Below, in pieces: positions 40,313-49,847 of a stretch of DNA of 64,000 bases. The notes under the pieces are model-generated. The model was given only the letters and a program-made list of their open reading frames with translations, had not been told where the DNA came from and searched no databases. Source of the DNA: Ulvibacterium sp965228935 (lineage in GTDB: Bacteria; Bacteroidota; Bacteroidia; Flavobacteriales; Flavobacteriaceae). Numbering within the stretch: the first letter of the stretch is position 1; every line of letters starts with the position of its first letter. Made by a program: the position numbers and the translations under genes. Location: positions 3,410,001 to 3,474,000 of the forward strand of contig NZ_OZ245846.1 in NCBI RefSeq assembly GCF_965228935.1, read 5' to 3'.

Positions 40313-41101
40313 ATGGATAAAAAAATGAATGAACATGTTGCCCAACTGGTAAATGACTGCCTCCCCGGAAACTCTATCGATTGTGTCATTTTGGGCTATG
40401 AGCATCAACAATTAAAGATATTGCTGCTACAATGGAAGTATAAGGATGTCTGGTCACTTCCAGGGGGATTTATCCTTAAGGAAGAGGACATGGATCAGGC
40501 AGCCCACCGTATTCTTGAGGAACGTACGGGTTTAAGATCCATTTTTTTGAATCAGTTTTATACGTTCGGAAGTAGGGAACGTTCACAAATGAACGGAGTT
40601 ATTCAAGCAAAGCGTACCAAGGAAATCTTAAGGGAGCTTGAAATTGATAATCCAAACTTCGTGCAGTGGATTCAAGGCAGATTTATTACGACAGGTTATT
40701 TTGCACTTACGGATATTAGGAGGAGCGATCCCCGCCCCGATTTTCTGAGTGAAAAATGTGAATGGAAAGCTCTTGACGATTTACCCGAATTGATTTTGGA
40801 CCATAGGCAAATTATTGAAAAAGCCCTGGAGCACCTCCGGATACAGCTGAATTATTTGCCCATTGGCCTTTCCTTACTACCCGAGAAATTTACGATGCAA
40901 GATATTCAAAAACTGTATGAGACCCTATTGCGGAAAAAATTGGAACGCAGCAATTTTCAACGAAAAATGTTGAGTTTGGGAATTTTTATCCGTTTGGAAA
41001 AGCAATTGACCGGAGCGGCCAATAAGGCACCCTACCTATATCGTTTTGATAAGGCCAAATACAACGCGTTGGTAAGCAAAGGAATCGGGTTTTCGTACTA
41101 G
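40313..41101 (+). CDS. Nudix-domain transcriptional regulator (NrtR/AraR type)
   Basis: 262 residues from ATG 40313 (MDKKMNEHVAQLVNDC). A Nudix fold at about 20-150 with a degenerate Nudix box: GGFILKEEDMDQAAHRILEE RTGL keeps the fold residues but replaces two catalytic acids (RI and ER where the enzyme has RE and EE), so it is a sensor rather than a hydrolase. The C-terminal part (about 175-262) is the winged helix of this class (FTMQDIQKLYETLLRKKLER, SNFQRKMLSLG). In Bacteroidota such proteins control sugar catabolism genes in response to sugars or sugar nucleotides. Divergent from GH3; it likely represses it and itself. ATG 40325 is an alternative start. Confidence 0.9.
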   Translation: MDKKMNEHVAQLVNDCLPGNSIDCVILGYEHQQLKILLLQWKYKDVWSLPGGFILKEEDMDQAAHRILEERTGLRSIFLNQFYTFGSRERSQMNGVIQAKRTKEILRELEIDNPNFVQWIQGRFITTGYFALTDIRRSDPRPDFLSEKCEWKALDDLPELILDHRQIIEKALEHLRIQLNYLPIGLSLLPEKFTMQDIQKLYETLLRKKLERSNFQRKMLSLGIFIRLEKQLTGAANKAPYLYRFDKAKYNALVSKGIGFSY

Positions 41102-41266
41102 GTACCTAAAGCACTCTTTTACCCCGATCAAGTCAAATACATTCGCGTAAAGCAAAAACTTATAATTACCAGAGTTTTAAAAGGTAGGCCAAGTAATGGA
41201 ATGTTACGAAACCCATGGCAATTTGTTTTATTTCCCGCTTCTTCCCAATGGGATAAAATTAATCTT

Positions 41267-41274
41267 TATTTTTG
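41267..41274 (+). promoter_or_regulatory. Probable -7 element of the serB-serA gene
   Basis: TATTTTTG matches TAnnTTTG; transcription would start near 41280, so the coding start must be ATG 41302, not the earlier in-frame codon at 41272. Confidence 0.5.
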
Positions 41275-41301
41275 CGCTTTGATTTATTTAAAAATTTTCG
41301 A

Positions 41302-43185
41302 ATGGGCCGAAAATACGTTTTCGATTTTGATAGTACCTTGACTAGGGTAGAGGCACTGGATGTTCTGGCCGAAATGACTTTGGAGGGAAGATCCGACCGG
41401 GAAGAAATCGTCAACAAGATTCAGGAAATCACTAATTTGGGGATAGACGGGGATATTTCCTTTACGGAATCCTTGGAACGCCGCATTAAACTTCTAAATG
41501 CAAAAAAAACGGATCTGGATGGTCTGGTGGTAGAACTTCGTCAAAAAATCTCCAAATCCATAGCATCGAACAAGGAGTTTTTTGAGCAGTTTTCGGACGA
41601 TATTTATGTAATTTCCTGTGGTTTCAAGGAGTTTATAGATCCTATTGTGGCGGAATACAATATTCCGTCCGATCGCGTATATGCCAATACCTTTAAGTTT
41701 GACGAGACCGGAAACATCATTGGTTTTGATGAGACCAATGTGCTATCGTCCCATAATGGAAAAATAGAATGTCTCAAGGAACTGGATTTGGATGGAGAGG
41801 TTCAGGTTATCGGCGATGGATATAGCGATTATGTAATGCGAGAGGCCGGAATAGCCCATAAATTCTTTGCGTACACGGAGAATGTGCATCGGGAAAAAGC
41901 GGCCAACAATGCCGACCATATTGCACCGAACCTGGATGAATTTTTGTTCGTGAACGATTTACCAAGGAATATATCCTACCCCAAAAACCGCATCAAGATC
42001 CTATTGTTGGAGAATGTTCATCCGGCAGCTTTCGACAATCTTTCAGAGGATGGTTTTTCCGTAGAGTTGGTAAAACATAGCCTCCCCGAAGAGGAGTTAA
42101 TTGAGAAGATAAAGGGTGTCCATGTGCTGGGAATCCGTTCCAAGACCCAGGTCACAAAGCGGGTCTTGGATGCGGCCAATAAGTTGTTGGTCGTCGGGGC
42201 TTTCTGTATCGGGACAAAACAAATAGAACTGGATTATGCCAAGAAAAAGGGCGTAGTAGTCTTTAACGCCCCCTATAGCAATACGCGCTCTGTTGTGGAA
42301 TTGGCCATAGGCGAAATTATTATGTTGATGAGAAATGTGTTTCCACGTAGTACGGAGATACATAAGGGCCAATGGAACAAGACCGCAGTAAATTCCAGGG
42401 AGGTCCGGGGAAAGAACTTGGGCATTGTCGGGTACGGGAATATCGGTAAGCAGTTGTCCGTTTTGGCTGAAGCTATCGGTATGCGGGTGTACTACTACGA
42501 TATAGAGGACAAGCTTGCGCTGGGTAATGCGATTAAGTGCGATACATTGGAAGACCTTTTGAACGTTTCCGATGTGGTTACGTTGCATATAGACGACAAT
42601 CAAGCGAACAAAAACTTCATCGGTAAGCGGGAAATTAACCAGATGCGGGATGGTGCCATGCTTATTAACCTATCCCGTGGATTCGTTATCGATATTGCAG
42701 CGTTGACGGCAGCACTCAAAAGTGGAAAATTATCAGGTGCTGCGGTAGATGTGTACCCCGAAGAGCCAAGGAGCAATGGTGAATTCAGGACGGACTTGCA
42801 AGGGCTCTCAAACGTAATCCTAACGCCTCACGTTGGGGGTAGTACGGAGGAGGCTCAACGGGATATCGCAGATTTTGTGCCCAATAAGATTATGGATTAC
42901 ATTAATTCGGGTAATACCGTAGATGCGGTCAACTTCCCCAATATTCGTCTGCCAAAACAGAACAACGCCCACCGTTTTCTGCATATACATAAAAACATTC
43001 CCGGTATTATGGCCCATATCAATGAGGTTTTGGCCAAGTACGAGATGAATATTGTAGGACAGTACCTTTCTACCGATAGTGAGGTAGGGTACGTAATCAC
43101 CGATTTGGACAAGGAATACAATAAAGATGTAATGAAGGCGCTAAAGAAGGTAGAGCATACCATTAAATTTAGGGTACTTTATTGA
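41302..43185 (+). CDS. serA: SerB-SerA fusion: HAD phosphatase plus phosphoglycerate dehydrogenase
   Basis: 627 residues from ATG 41302 (MGRKYVFDFDSTLTRVEALD). Residues 1-215 are a HAD phosphatase of phosphoserine phosphatase type: DFDSTLT with nucleophile Asp, ISCGFKEFI, and GDGYSDYVM. Residues about 230-545 are D-3-phosphoglycerate dehydrogenase: GAFCIGTKQIELDYAKKKG, the NAD motif GIVGYGNIGKQLSVLAEAIG, LINLSRGFVID and the catalytic His in LTPHVGGST. Residues about 555-627 are an ACT domain (GIMAHINEVLAKYEMNIVGQ) for serine feedback. The two ends of the serine pathway thus lie on one chain, with the phosphatase first. Confidence 0.93.
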   Translation: MGRKYVFDFDSTLTRVEALDVLAEMTLEGRSDREEIVNKIQEITNLGIDGDISFTESLERRIKLLNAKKTDLDGLVVELRQKISKSIASNKEFFEQFSDDIYVISCGFKEFIDPIVAEYNIPSDRVYANTFKFDETGNIIGFDETNVLSSHNGKIECLKELDLDGEVQVIGDGYSDYVMREAGIAHKFFAYTENVHREKAANNADHIAPNLDEFLFVNDLPRNISYPKNRIKILLLENVHPAAFDNLSEDGFSVELVKHSLPEEELIEKIKGVHVLGIRSKTQVTKRVLDAANKLLVVGAFCIGTKQIELDYAKKKGVVVFNAPYSNTRSVVELAIGEIIMLMRNVFPRSTEIHKGQWNKTAVNSREVRGKNLGIVGYGNIGKQLSVLAEAIGMRVYYYDIEDKLALGNAIKCDTLEDLLNVSDVVTLHIDDNQANKNFIGKREINQMRDGAMLINLSRGFVIDIAALTAALKSGKLSGAAVDVYPEEPRSNGEFRTDLQGLSNVILTPHVGGSTEEAQRDIADFVPNKIMDYINSGNTVDAVNFPNIRLPKQNNAHRFLHIHKNIPGIMAHINEVLAKYEMNIVGQYLSTDSEVGYVITDLDKEYNKDVMKALKKVEHTIKFRVLY

Positions 43186-43195
43186 ATGGAGACCC

Positions 43196-43669
43196 TTACC
43201 TGTGATGATAGGGCTCGTTCTTTAAAATGGTAAAAGCCCGGTATAGCTGTTCAACAAAGAATAGGCGTACCATTTGATGCGAAAATGTCATTTTGGATAG
43301 GCTAATGCTCCCTTGGGCCCTCTGATAGACCGCATCGCCAAAACCATAAGGCCCGCCAACGGCAAAAACCAATTGTTTAATTCCGGAGTTCATTTTTTTC
43401 TGTAGGAATTCGGAGAATTCGACCGAGGTGTAGGCCTTCCCTTTTTCATCCAATAAAACCAAAATATCCGTAGTACTTACTTTCTTTAGGATCGCTTCGC
43501 CTTCTTTTTCCTTTTGTTGCGATTCCGATAGATTTTGTACGTTCTTTACGTCGGCAATCGATTCCAGTTCAAATTTCACATAATGTCTCAACCTATTTTC
43601 ATAATTGGAAATTAGTTGAAGCAGTGGTTTACTATCCGTTTTCCCGACAACAAGTAGCTTAATTTTCAC
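43196..43669 (-). CDS. rlmH: 23S rRNA pseudouridine-1915 N3-methyltransferase
   Basis: 157 residues, the standard RlmH length. SPOUT-fold knot motifs: LVFAVGGPYGFGDAVY near 106-121 and LSLSKMTFSHQMVRLFFVEQ near 129-148, then YRAFTILKNEPYHHR, the invariant C-terminal end. Methylates m3-pseudouridine 1915 in helix 69 of the large subunit. It converges on serB-serA with a 10-base gap. Confidence 0.97.
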   Translation of the reverse strand: MKIKLLVVGKTDSKPLLQLISNYENRLRHYVKFELESIADVKNVQNLSESQQKEKEGEAILKKVSTTDILVLLDEKGKAYTSVEFSEFLQKKMNSGIKQLVFAVGGPYGFGDAVYQRAQGSISLSKMTFSHQMVRLFFVEQLYRAFTILKNEPYHHR

Positions 43670-43788
43670 GATGCAAATGTAATGGGAACGATTGGAAGGT
43701 ATAACTTAAAATTCATTTATCCGTTTGGAATTTAAATCGGGTACCCAAAAAACATTTCACTAATTTTATCCGAACCAAATTTTCTTTA

Positions 43789-44646
43789 ATGATTTCAGAA
43801 GAACAGTTTCAAGGGGAGTTGGAGATTATCATTCGGAATGCCATCCGTGAGGACGTTGGTGACGGTGATCACAGCTCACTGGCGTGTATTCCAAATTCGG
43901 CAATGGGCAAGGCCAAACTTTTGGTCAAGGATACCGGCGTTTTAGGCGGTGTGGATTTTGCCGAACAGGTTTTTTCCTTTGTGGATAGGGAGATGGAAGT
44001 GGAGGTTTTGATGCCGGACGGGTCGCCTGTAAAGTATGGTGATGTGGCATTTTATGTTTCGGGAAGTTCTCAGAGCATTTTAAAGGCGGAACGCCTGGTG
44101 CTCAATGCGATGCAACGTATGAGTGCCATAGCGACCAAAACGAAGTCCTATGTTCGTTTATTGGAAGGTACCAAGACAAAAATCTTGGATACACGAAAGA
44201 CCACCCCTGGCATTCGCGCCCTTGAAAAATGGGCCGTAAAGATAGGAGGGGGCGAGAATCACAGATTTGCGTTATATGATATGATCATGCTCAAGGACAA
44301 CCACATAGATTTTGCAGGTGGTATTCCCGCGGCAATTCAAAAGACTCGAGACTATCTAGCGAATACGGGCAAGGATTTAAGGATTATTGTAGAGGCCAGG
44401 AATTTAAAGGAAGTAGATCAAATTTTAAAATCCGGGGGGATCTATCGCATCCTATTGGACAATTTTAACTATGAGGACACTCGAACGGCGGTTTCTGTTA
44501 TCGGGGATACGTGCCTGACGGAATCTTCAGGGGGAATAAATGAAGACACGCTTCGCAAATATGCGGAATGCGGAGTCGACTATATTTCTTCAGGAGCCTT
44601 GACGCATTCCGTCTATAATATGGATTTAAGCCTAAAAGCCGTATAG
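43789..44646 (+). CDS. nadC: Nicotinate-nucleotide diphosphorylase (carboxylating)
   Basis: Converts quinolinate and PRPP to nicotinate mononucleotide in NAD synthesis. 285 residues. REDVGDGDHSS near 19-29, ERLVLNAMQRMSAIATKT near 103 and DTRKTTPGIRALEKWAVKIG near 138 are the signature blocks; GGGENHRFALYDMIMLKDNH follows with the catalytic Lys. The stop directly abuts the next ATG (0-base gap), so it is coupled to the BrkB-family gene. Confidence 0.96.
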   Translation: MISEEQFQGELEIIIRNAIREDVGDGDHSSLACIPNSAMGKAKLLVKDTGVLGGVDFAEQVFSFVDREMEVEVLMPDGSPVKYGDVAFYVSGSSQSILKAERLVLNAMQRMSAIATKTKSYVRLLEGTKTKILDTRKTTPGIRALEKWAVKIGGGENHRFALYDMIMLKDNHIDFAGGIPAAIQKTRDYLANTGKDLRIIVEARNLKEVDQILKSGGIYRILLDNFNYEDTRTAVSVIGDTCLTESSGGINEDTLRKYAECGVDYISSGALTHSVYNMDLSLKAV

Positions 44647-45621
44647 ATGTCGCTGGAAATTGAGGAAAGAATTGAAAAGATTCCAATAATAAACAAGCTG
44701 GCGGCTCTCCTAAAACGCATAAAACTTCCGGCATTTGAAGGACTTTCCTTGTACGATCTTATTGAAATGTACATCGTGGGAATATTTCAGGGCGCTCTCT
44801 CCACCCGGGCCAGTGCCATAGCCTTTAGTTTGTTCATGGCCTTGTTTCCCCTTCTGATCTTTATGGTTACGCTCGTACCATTTTTGGTATCCTATCTCAG
44901 TTTGGGAAATGCCGATTTTGATACCGAGTTTCTGTCTTTTCTGGAATCGTTCCTTCCCACGGCGACAGGGGAGTACTTTGGGGAGATCTATCAACAGATA
45001 AAGGATCAAAAACGGGGCGGACTGTTGTCCTCCGCTTTTTTGATTTCTATCTTTCTGATGGCCAATGGGGTAAATGCTATTTTTGGAGGATTTGAAAATT
45101 CATACCACGTGGATCTTACCCGTAATTTCATCCGGCAATATGGATATGCCTTGATGGTTGGCTTAATACTATCCATCCTGATCATAGTCGGTTTCGTGGC
45201 GTTTGTCTACTTTGAGGTGTATGTTCTGGGCTATCTAAGTGAATTTGCCGCAAGGACTGGAGGTTATGTTTTGGGAGAAGATGATATCATCGGGGTTCAG
45301 ATTGCCAAGTTTTTGTTTTTTATCATTTTGTCCTATTTAACCGTTGCCATTCTGTATTACTTTGGTACGGCAGAAGGAAAAAAAGCCCGGTTTTTTTCCG
45401 CGGGGGCCCTAATGACGACCCTATTGTTTATTTTAACCTCCTACTTATTCGGGGTCTATGTGGAAAAATTTGCCCGATATAACGAATTATACGGGGCATT
45501 GGGCGGATTGTTGATCTTAATGGTCTATATATGGCTAAATTCAAATATATTGCTACTAGGCTTTGAATTGAATGCCTCATTGAATTCCCTAAGAAAAAAC
45601 TATGAAAAGAATGATGATTAG
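44647..45621 (+). CDS. YihY/BrkB family membrane protein
   Basis: 324 residues with six membrane helices: about 56-80, 100-120 (weak), 140-158, 172-196, 220-246, 252-276 and 286-304 among them. Family hallmarks are TRASAIAFSLFMALFPLLIF near 51, LMANGVNAIFGGFENSYHV near 138 and ELYGALGGLLILMVYIWLNS near 281. The role of BrkB/YihY proteins is not established (the old RNase BN name was a misassignment). The 3' end overlaps the DUF2147 gene by 20 bases. Confidence 0.9.
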   Translation: MSLEIEERIEKIPIINKLAALLKRIKLPAFEGLSLYDLIEMYIVGIFQGALSTRASAIAFSLFMALFPLLIFMVTLVPFLVSYLSLGNADFDTEFLSFLESFLPTATGEYFGEIYQQIKDQKRGGLLSSAFLISIFLMANGVNAIFGGFENSYHVDLTRNFIRQYGYALMVGLILSILIIVGFVAFVYFEVYVLGYLSEFAARTGGYVLGEDDIIGVQIAKFLFFIILSYLTVAILYYFGTAEGKKARFFSAGALMTTLLFILTSYLFGVYVEKFARYNELYGALGGLLILMVYIWLNSNILLLGFELNASLNSLRKNYEKNDD

Positions 45622-46048
45622 AAGACTTTTTATTGTCGGTGCTTGCTTGTTTTTTAGTTATACGGTAAATTCTCAAAGTGTCTTTGGAAAATGGAAGACC
45701 ATTGATGATAGAACGGGAAATCCCAAGGCAATTGTCGACATTTATGAAAAGGACGGATTGATGCATGGAAAAATCATCAAGATTTTGGAGGAAGGTAAGG
45801 AGGATGCTCTTTGTATAAAGTGCGATGGCGCACAAAAAAACAAGCCTATAGTTGGAATGAAAATAATAGATAGCCTTGAAGAGAATACGTACGGGGAGTG
45901 GAAGGGCAAGACTTTATTCGATCCCGAGCAGGGAATGACTTTCAAGTGTAAGATTTGGTTGAATCCCAAAAATCAAAACGAACTAAAAGTGCGTGGGTAT
46001 TTGGCATTTTTTTACCGGACACAGACCTGGATAAGGGTAGAGGGATAG
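45602..46048 (+). CDS. DUF2147 secreted protein
   Basis: 148 residues with a signal peptide (MKRMMIRRLFIVGACLFFSY, cut near VNSQ). The mature part is a small lipocalin-like beta barrel of the DUF2147 type: GKWKTIDDRTGNPKAIVDIY, GLMHGKIIKIL, IVGMKIIDSLEE, and KVRGYLAFFYRTQTWIR near the end. It contains the conserved C-x-x-C pair (CIKCDG) seen in the family. Function unknown. Start ATG 45602 lies within the previous gene; coupled translation is likely. Confidence 0.88.
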   Translation: MKRMMIRRLFIVGACLFFSYTVNSQSVFGKWKTIDDRTGNPKAIVDIYEKDGLMHGKIIKILEEGKEDALCIKCDGAQKNKPIVGMKIIDSLEENTYGEWKGKTLFDPEQGMTFKCKIWLNPKNQNELKVRGYLAFFYRTQTWIRVEG

Positions 46049-46062
46049 AAGGCGATGGCACT

Positions 46063-48519
46063 ATGCAACACTTCATCAATGTAGTTTTACCGATTCCCCT
46101 GGAAAAACTTTTTACCTATCGTATTTCCCAGGCCGAAGCTGAACGGCTTACTCCCGGAATCCGGGTTACCGTACCCTTTGGGAAATCCAAGATATATACC
46201 GCGTTGGTACATGAGATCCATACTACGCCTCCTGAAGTCTATGAGGCCAAGGAAATCCATGAGATTTTGGATCAGCAGCCCATCGTAAACCCGCTACAGT
46301 CGCAACATTGGAAATGGATTGCCGAATACTATATGTGTACCTTGGGCGAGGTCTTTAGGACGGCCGTGCCCAGTGCGTTTTTATTGGAGAGCGAGACATT
46401 GGTTTTAAAAAATCAGGATGTTGACGTAAATGAGAATGACCTTAAGGATGATGAGTTTTTGGTATATGAGGCATTGCAATATCAATCTTCAATAAAGGCC
46501 AACGAGATATCCGCGATCGTAGACCAAAAAAACGTACTCCCCATCTTAAACCGATTATTGAAAAAAAACATTATCCTTCTAAAGGAAGAAGTTTATGAAC
46601 GCTACAAGCCTAAATTGGTTCGCTACGTAAAACTTGGTGACGAATATCTTACGGAGGAAAAACTAGAAAGCCTATTGGTGTCCCTTGCCCGGGCCCCTAA
46701 ACAGAGTCAGGTTGTACTTTCCCTGTTTCAACTTCAGGCCAGTAGAAAAGCGCCCATAAAAGTTACCGATTTGGAAAAGGCTAGTAATAGCTCAAGGGCG
46801 GTTGTTAAGGCATTGATGGAAAAGGGGATTTTGGAAGAATATTTCTTACGGAGGGATCGTGTGGTTTATGAAGGAAATGATGGGCACTCGGAAGTAAAAT
46901 CATTGAATCCAAATCAAAAAAGTGCTTTAGATGATATCTTGAAAAGCTTTGAAAAGCAGAAGGTTACCTTGTTACAGGGGGTTACGTCATCCGGCAAGAC
47001 CGAAGTTTACATTAAATTGTTGGAGCGATGTATTGACTCTGGAAAACAAGCCTTATATCTTTTGCCTGAAATTGCGCTTACTACACAGCTTATAGCAAGG
47101 CTAAGGGATTATTTTGGCGAAAAAGTATCGGTTTATCATTCCAAATATAGCTTGCATGAGCGGGTAGAGGTTTGGAATAACGTTTTGTCCACGGAAGCAA
47201 AGGCCCAAATTATAATCGGTGCACGGTCGGCGTTATTTCTACCCTATTCGGACTTGGGCCTGATTATAGTTGACGAGGAACATGAAAACTCCTTTAAACA
47301 ATTTGACCCGGCACCGAGATATCATGCCAGGGATGCTGCCATAGTATTGGGGAACCTTCATGGGGCCCATGTACTTTTGGGTTCCGCTACGCCTAGCGTT
47401 GAAAGTTTTTACAATGTGCAGACCGGTAAGTTTGGTTATGCCAATATCAATAGACGTTTTGGAAATGTCCTTATGCCCGATATTGAATTGGTGGATTTAA
47501 AGGAACAGACCCGTAAACGAAAAATGACAGGACATTTTTCGGAACGTCTTTTGGAGGAAATTACCGAAACCCTGGGTACCAAGGAACAGATTATCATTTT
47601 CCAAAATAGAAGAGGGTACGCCCCAATTATGGAATGTACCACCTGTGGACACTCGCCACAATGCCCCAATTGTGATGTTAGTCTAACCTATCATCAACAT
47701 AGGAAGCAATTGCGCTGTCATTATTGCGGTTATCATATGGCGCTACAGGAAACGTGTCAGGCGTGCGGCAGCCCCACTTTGGATACGAAGGGTTTTGGAA
47801 CCGAACAAATACAGGAAGAGCTTCAGAAGTTGTTCCCCAATGCAAAAACGGCACGTATGGATTTGGACACGACTAGAGGAAAACATGGTTATGAAAAAAT
47901 AATCTCGGCATTTGAACAACAGGAAATCGATATTCTTGTAGGTACCCAAATGCTGACCAAGGGGTTGGATTTTCGGAACGTAAACTTGGTGGGAATCATG
48001 AATGCGGATTCATTGCTTAATTTTCCGGATTATAGGGCACATGAAAGGGCCTTTCAACTAATGACCCAAGTGGCCGGTAGGGCAGGACGTACCCAAAAAA
48101 GGGGTAAGGTCATTATTCAGAGCTACAATCCCTATCATCAAATATTAAAACAAGTTTCTACCAATGACTATATGGGTATGTACTCCGAACAAATCTATGA
48201 GCGGGAACAATACAAATACCCTCCGATCAATAGGATAATCAAAATCACCTTTAAGCATAAAAATTTCAATGTCCTCAACGAAGCGGCCGAATGGTTTGCC
48301 AAGTCGCTTAGAAATATATTTGGCGAAAATGTACTGGGCCCGGAATATCCACCGGTGGCCCGTATCCGAAATCAATATCTAAAAAACGTGTTGATAAAAA
48401 TAAACAGGCAATGGGCACTTTCCCAGACCAAGGATGGGATTAAGAAGATAGAAAGGTCATTCAACGCCATATCGCAGTACCGGGGGGTTCGTGTCATCTA
48501 CAATGTAGACCATATTTAA
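46063..48519 (+). CDS. priA: Primosomal protein N' (replication restart helicase PriA)
   Basis: 818 residues from ATG 46063 (MQHFINVVLPIPLEKLFTYR), the standard PriA opening with its 3'-end-binding domain; the frame upstream to 45955 overlaps DUF2147 out of frame and is rejected. Walker A GVTSSGKTEVY, DEEH box IIVDEEHENSFKQ, GSATPSVESF (III), then the zinc-binding cluster CTTCGHSPQCPNC and CHYCGYHMALQETCQACG with eight Cys, and QMLTKGLDFRNVNLVG plus QVAGRAGR for motifs V-VI. Reloads the replisome at stalled forks. A strong terminator follows. Confidence 0.96.
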   Translation: MQHFINVVLPIPLEKLFTYRISQAEAERLTPGIRVTVPFGKSKIYTALVHEIHTTPPEVYEAKEIHEILDQQPIVNPLQSQHWKWIAEYYMCTLGEVFRTAVPSAFLLESETLVLKNQDVDVNENDLKDDEFLVYEALQYQSSIKANEISAIVDQKNVLPILNRLLKKNIILLKEEVYERYKPKLVRYVKLGDEYLTEEKLESLLVSLARAPKQSQVVLSLFQLQASRKAPIKVTDLEKASNSSRAVVKALMEKGILEEYFLRRDRVVYEGNDGHSEVKSLNPNQKSALDDILKSFEKQKVTLLQGVTSSGKTEVYIKLLERCIDSGKQALYLLPEIALTTQLIARLRDYFGEKVSVYHSKYSLHERVEVWNNVLSTEAKAQIIIGARSALFLPYSDLGLIIVDEEHENSFKQFDPAPRYHARDAAIVLGNLHGAHVLLGSATPSVESFYNVQTGKFGYANINRRFGNVLMPDIELVDLKEQTRKRKMTGHFSERLLEEITETLGTKEQIIIFQNRRGYAPIMECTTCGHSPQCPNCDVSLTYHQHRKQLRCHYCGYHMALQETCQACGSPTLDTKGFGTEQIQEELQKLFPNAKTARMDLDTTRGKHGYEKIISAFEQQEIDILVGTQMLTKGLDFRNVNLVGIMNADSLLNFPDYRAHERAFQLMTQVAGRAGRTQKRGKVIIQSYNPYHQILKQVSTNDYMGMYSEQIYEREQYKYPPINRIIKITFKHKNFNVLNEAAEWFAKSLRNIFGENVLGPEYPPVARIRNQYLKNVLIKINRQWALSQTKDGIKKIERSFNAISQYRGVRVIYNVDHI

Positions 48520-48524
48520 ATAAA

Positions 48525-48553
48525 AACCGCCGTTCCCCAAGGGAACGGCGGTT
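48525..48553. terminator. Terminator after priA
   Basis: Perfect 13-bp stem AACCGCCGTTCCC / GGGAACGGCGGTT with a CAA loop, flanked by A-rich sequence; it can also serve the convergent response-regulator gene. Confidence 0.9.
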
Positions 48554-48579
48554 CTGTATTTTGTAATGAAGTAGAAATG

Positions 48580-49272
48580 CTAGACGTTGCTCAATGCTTC
48601 CGCCAATTCTGTCTTCTTGTTTCGGCTCAAAGGAATAGATCTCCCGCTTACTTCAACATTCTTACTGTTGAACTTTTCCACTTTTTCCAGATTTACGATG
48701 TAGGATTTATGGATTCGCAGGAATTTTTCCTGAGGCAATTGTTTTTCAAAGGATTTCATTGTTGATAAAATTACGATATTGGCCTCGTCCGTTACCAATT
48801 TGATGTAATCTCCCAATGCTTCTATCCATTTAATGTCATTAAGGACAACCTTTCTCTTTTTAAGGTTACTCTTAACAAAGATATGTTCCTCATCCTCATT
48901 TACCCTATGCATCTGCTCGTATTTGGCTACGGCACGTCTTACGGAGGCATCAAAACGCGCCATGGTAATGGGCTTGTGCAAATAATCCGTAACGTCGTAG
49001 TCAAAGGCCTTAAGGGCATAATCCGGTTTTCCGGTAATCAAGATTACTTGTGGACTGTTCTCAAGGGATTCGAGTAGGTCAAAACCATTGATGATCGGCA
49101 TTTCAACATCGAGGAAAATTAAGTCGATTTCGTTATTCTTAATGCCATTCTTAGCTTCTATCGCATTGCTATATTCGGCAACCATTGCAAGATTTGGGTG
49201 GTTGTTGACTAGCTTGGCGACTGCCATCCGCTGCATCGACGAATCGTCAACAATAATGCTTCTTAATTTCAT
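48580..49272 (-). CDS. LytTR-family response regulator
   Basis: 230 residues. Receiver domain at about 1-120: SIIVDDSSMQR, DLIFLDVEMPIINGFDLLES with the phosphorylated Asp in FLDVEMP, VILITGKPDYALKAFDYDVT and the Lys in YLHKPITM. The LytTR DNA-binding domain occupies about 130-230 (IFVKSNLKKRKVVLNDIKWI, IEALGDYIKLVTDEANIVI, FLRIHKSYIVNLEKVEKFNS). No histidine kinase is adjacent; a LytS-type partner must be elsewhere. Likely an orphan regulator in this window. Confidence 0.94.
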   Translation of the reverse strand: MKLRSIIVDDSSMQRMAVAKLVNNHPNLAMVAEYSNAIEAKNGIKNNEIDLIFLDVEMPIINGFDLLESLENSPQVILITGKPDYALKAFDYDVTDYLHKPITMARFDASVRRAVAKYEQMHRVNEDEEHIFVKSNLKKRKVVLNDIKWIEALGDYIKLVTDEANIVILSTMKSFEKQLPQEKFLRIHKSYIVNLEKVEKFNSKNVEVSGRSIPLSRNKKTELAEALSNV

Positions 49273-49448
49273 AAAGGTTGATTTGTGGGGTTAAATCATC
49301 GACAAATTACTGAAAAAACACGTTCAACTGCAATAAAAGTTGTAAACATTGTACGGAATCCTGTGTAATTGGCAATGACCATAGTTTAAGATTTGGTTAA
49401 GTTCAATTTTAACGATTGTTAGTCTATAACGAAGATTTTTTCATTTTC

Positions 49449-49479
49449 TTGTGAAGTGTATCAAATATTCTTATTTTTG
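49449..49479 (+). promoter_or_regulatory. Promoter of the rpsF-rpsR-rplI operon
   Basis: TTG (49449-49451), 20 bases, TATTTTTG (49472-49479): a good match to the Bacteroidetes -33/-7 pattern. Transcription would start near 49485, 18 bases before rpsF. Confidence 0.65.
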
Positions 49480-49503
49480 CGCTCCTAAAAAATATAGATT
49501 CAT

Positions 49504-49842
49504 ATGAACCATTACGAAACTGTTTTCATTTTAAATCCCGTTCTATCTGATACTCAGATAGAGGAAACAGTTAAGAAATTCGAGGATTTCTTAATTAAGA
49601 ATGGCGCCAAAATGGTCTCCAAGGAAAACTGGGGACTCAAAAAATTGGCCTATGCCATACAGCACAAAAAAAGTGGTTTTTACCATTTGTTCGAATTTAC
49701 CGCTCCGGGCGAAGTTATCGGCCCATATGAGCAGGAGTTCAGAAGGGACGAACGCATAATGCGTTTTCTGACCGTAAGGTTGGACAAGCATGCCATTGAA
49801 TGGGCAGAAAAAAGAAGAACAAGGTTAAAGGCTAAAGCGTAA
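49504..49842 (+). CDS. rpsF: 30S ribosomal protein S6
   Basis: 112 residues. MNHYETVFILNPVLSDTQIE is the S6 N-terminus, and WGLKKLAYAIQHKKSGFYHL with RRDERIMRFLTVRLDKHA covers the rest of the ferredoxin-like fold. Binds S18 on the small-subunit platform. First gene of a three-gene ribosomal operon; the next gene starts five bases after its stop. Confidence 0.98.
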   Translation: MNHYETVFILNPVLSDTQIEETVKKFEDFLIKNGAKMVSKENWGLKKLAYAIQHKKSGFYHLFEFTAPGEVIGPYEQEFRRDERIMRFLTVRLDKHAIEWAEKRRTRLKAKA

Positions 49843-49847
49843 GGAAC

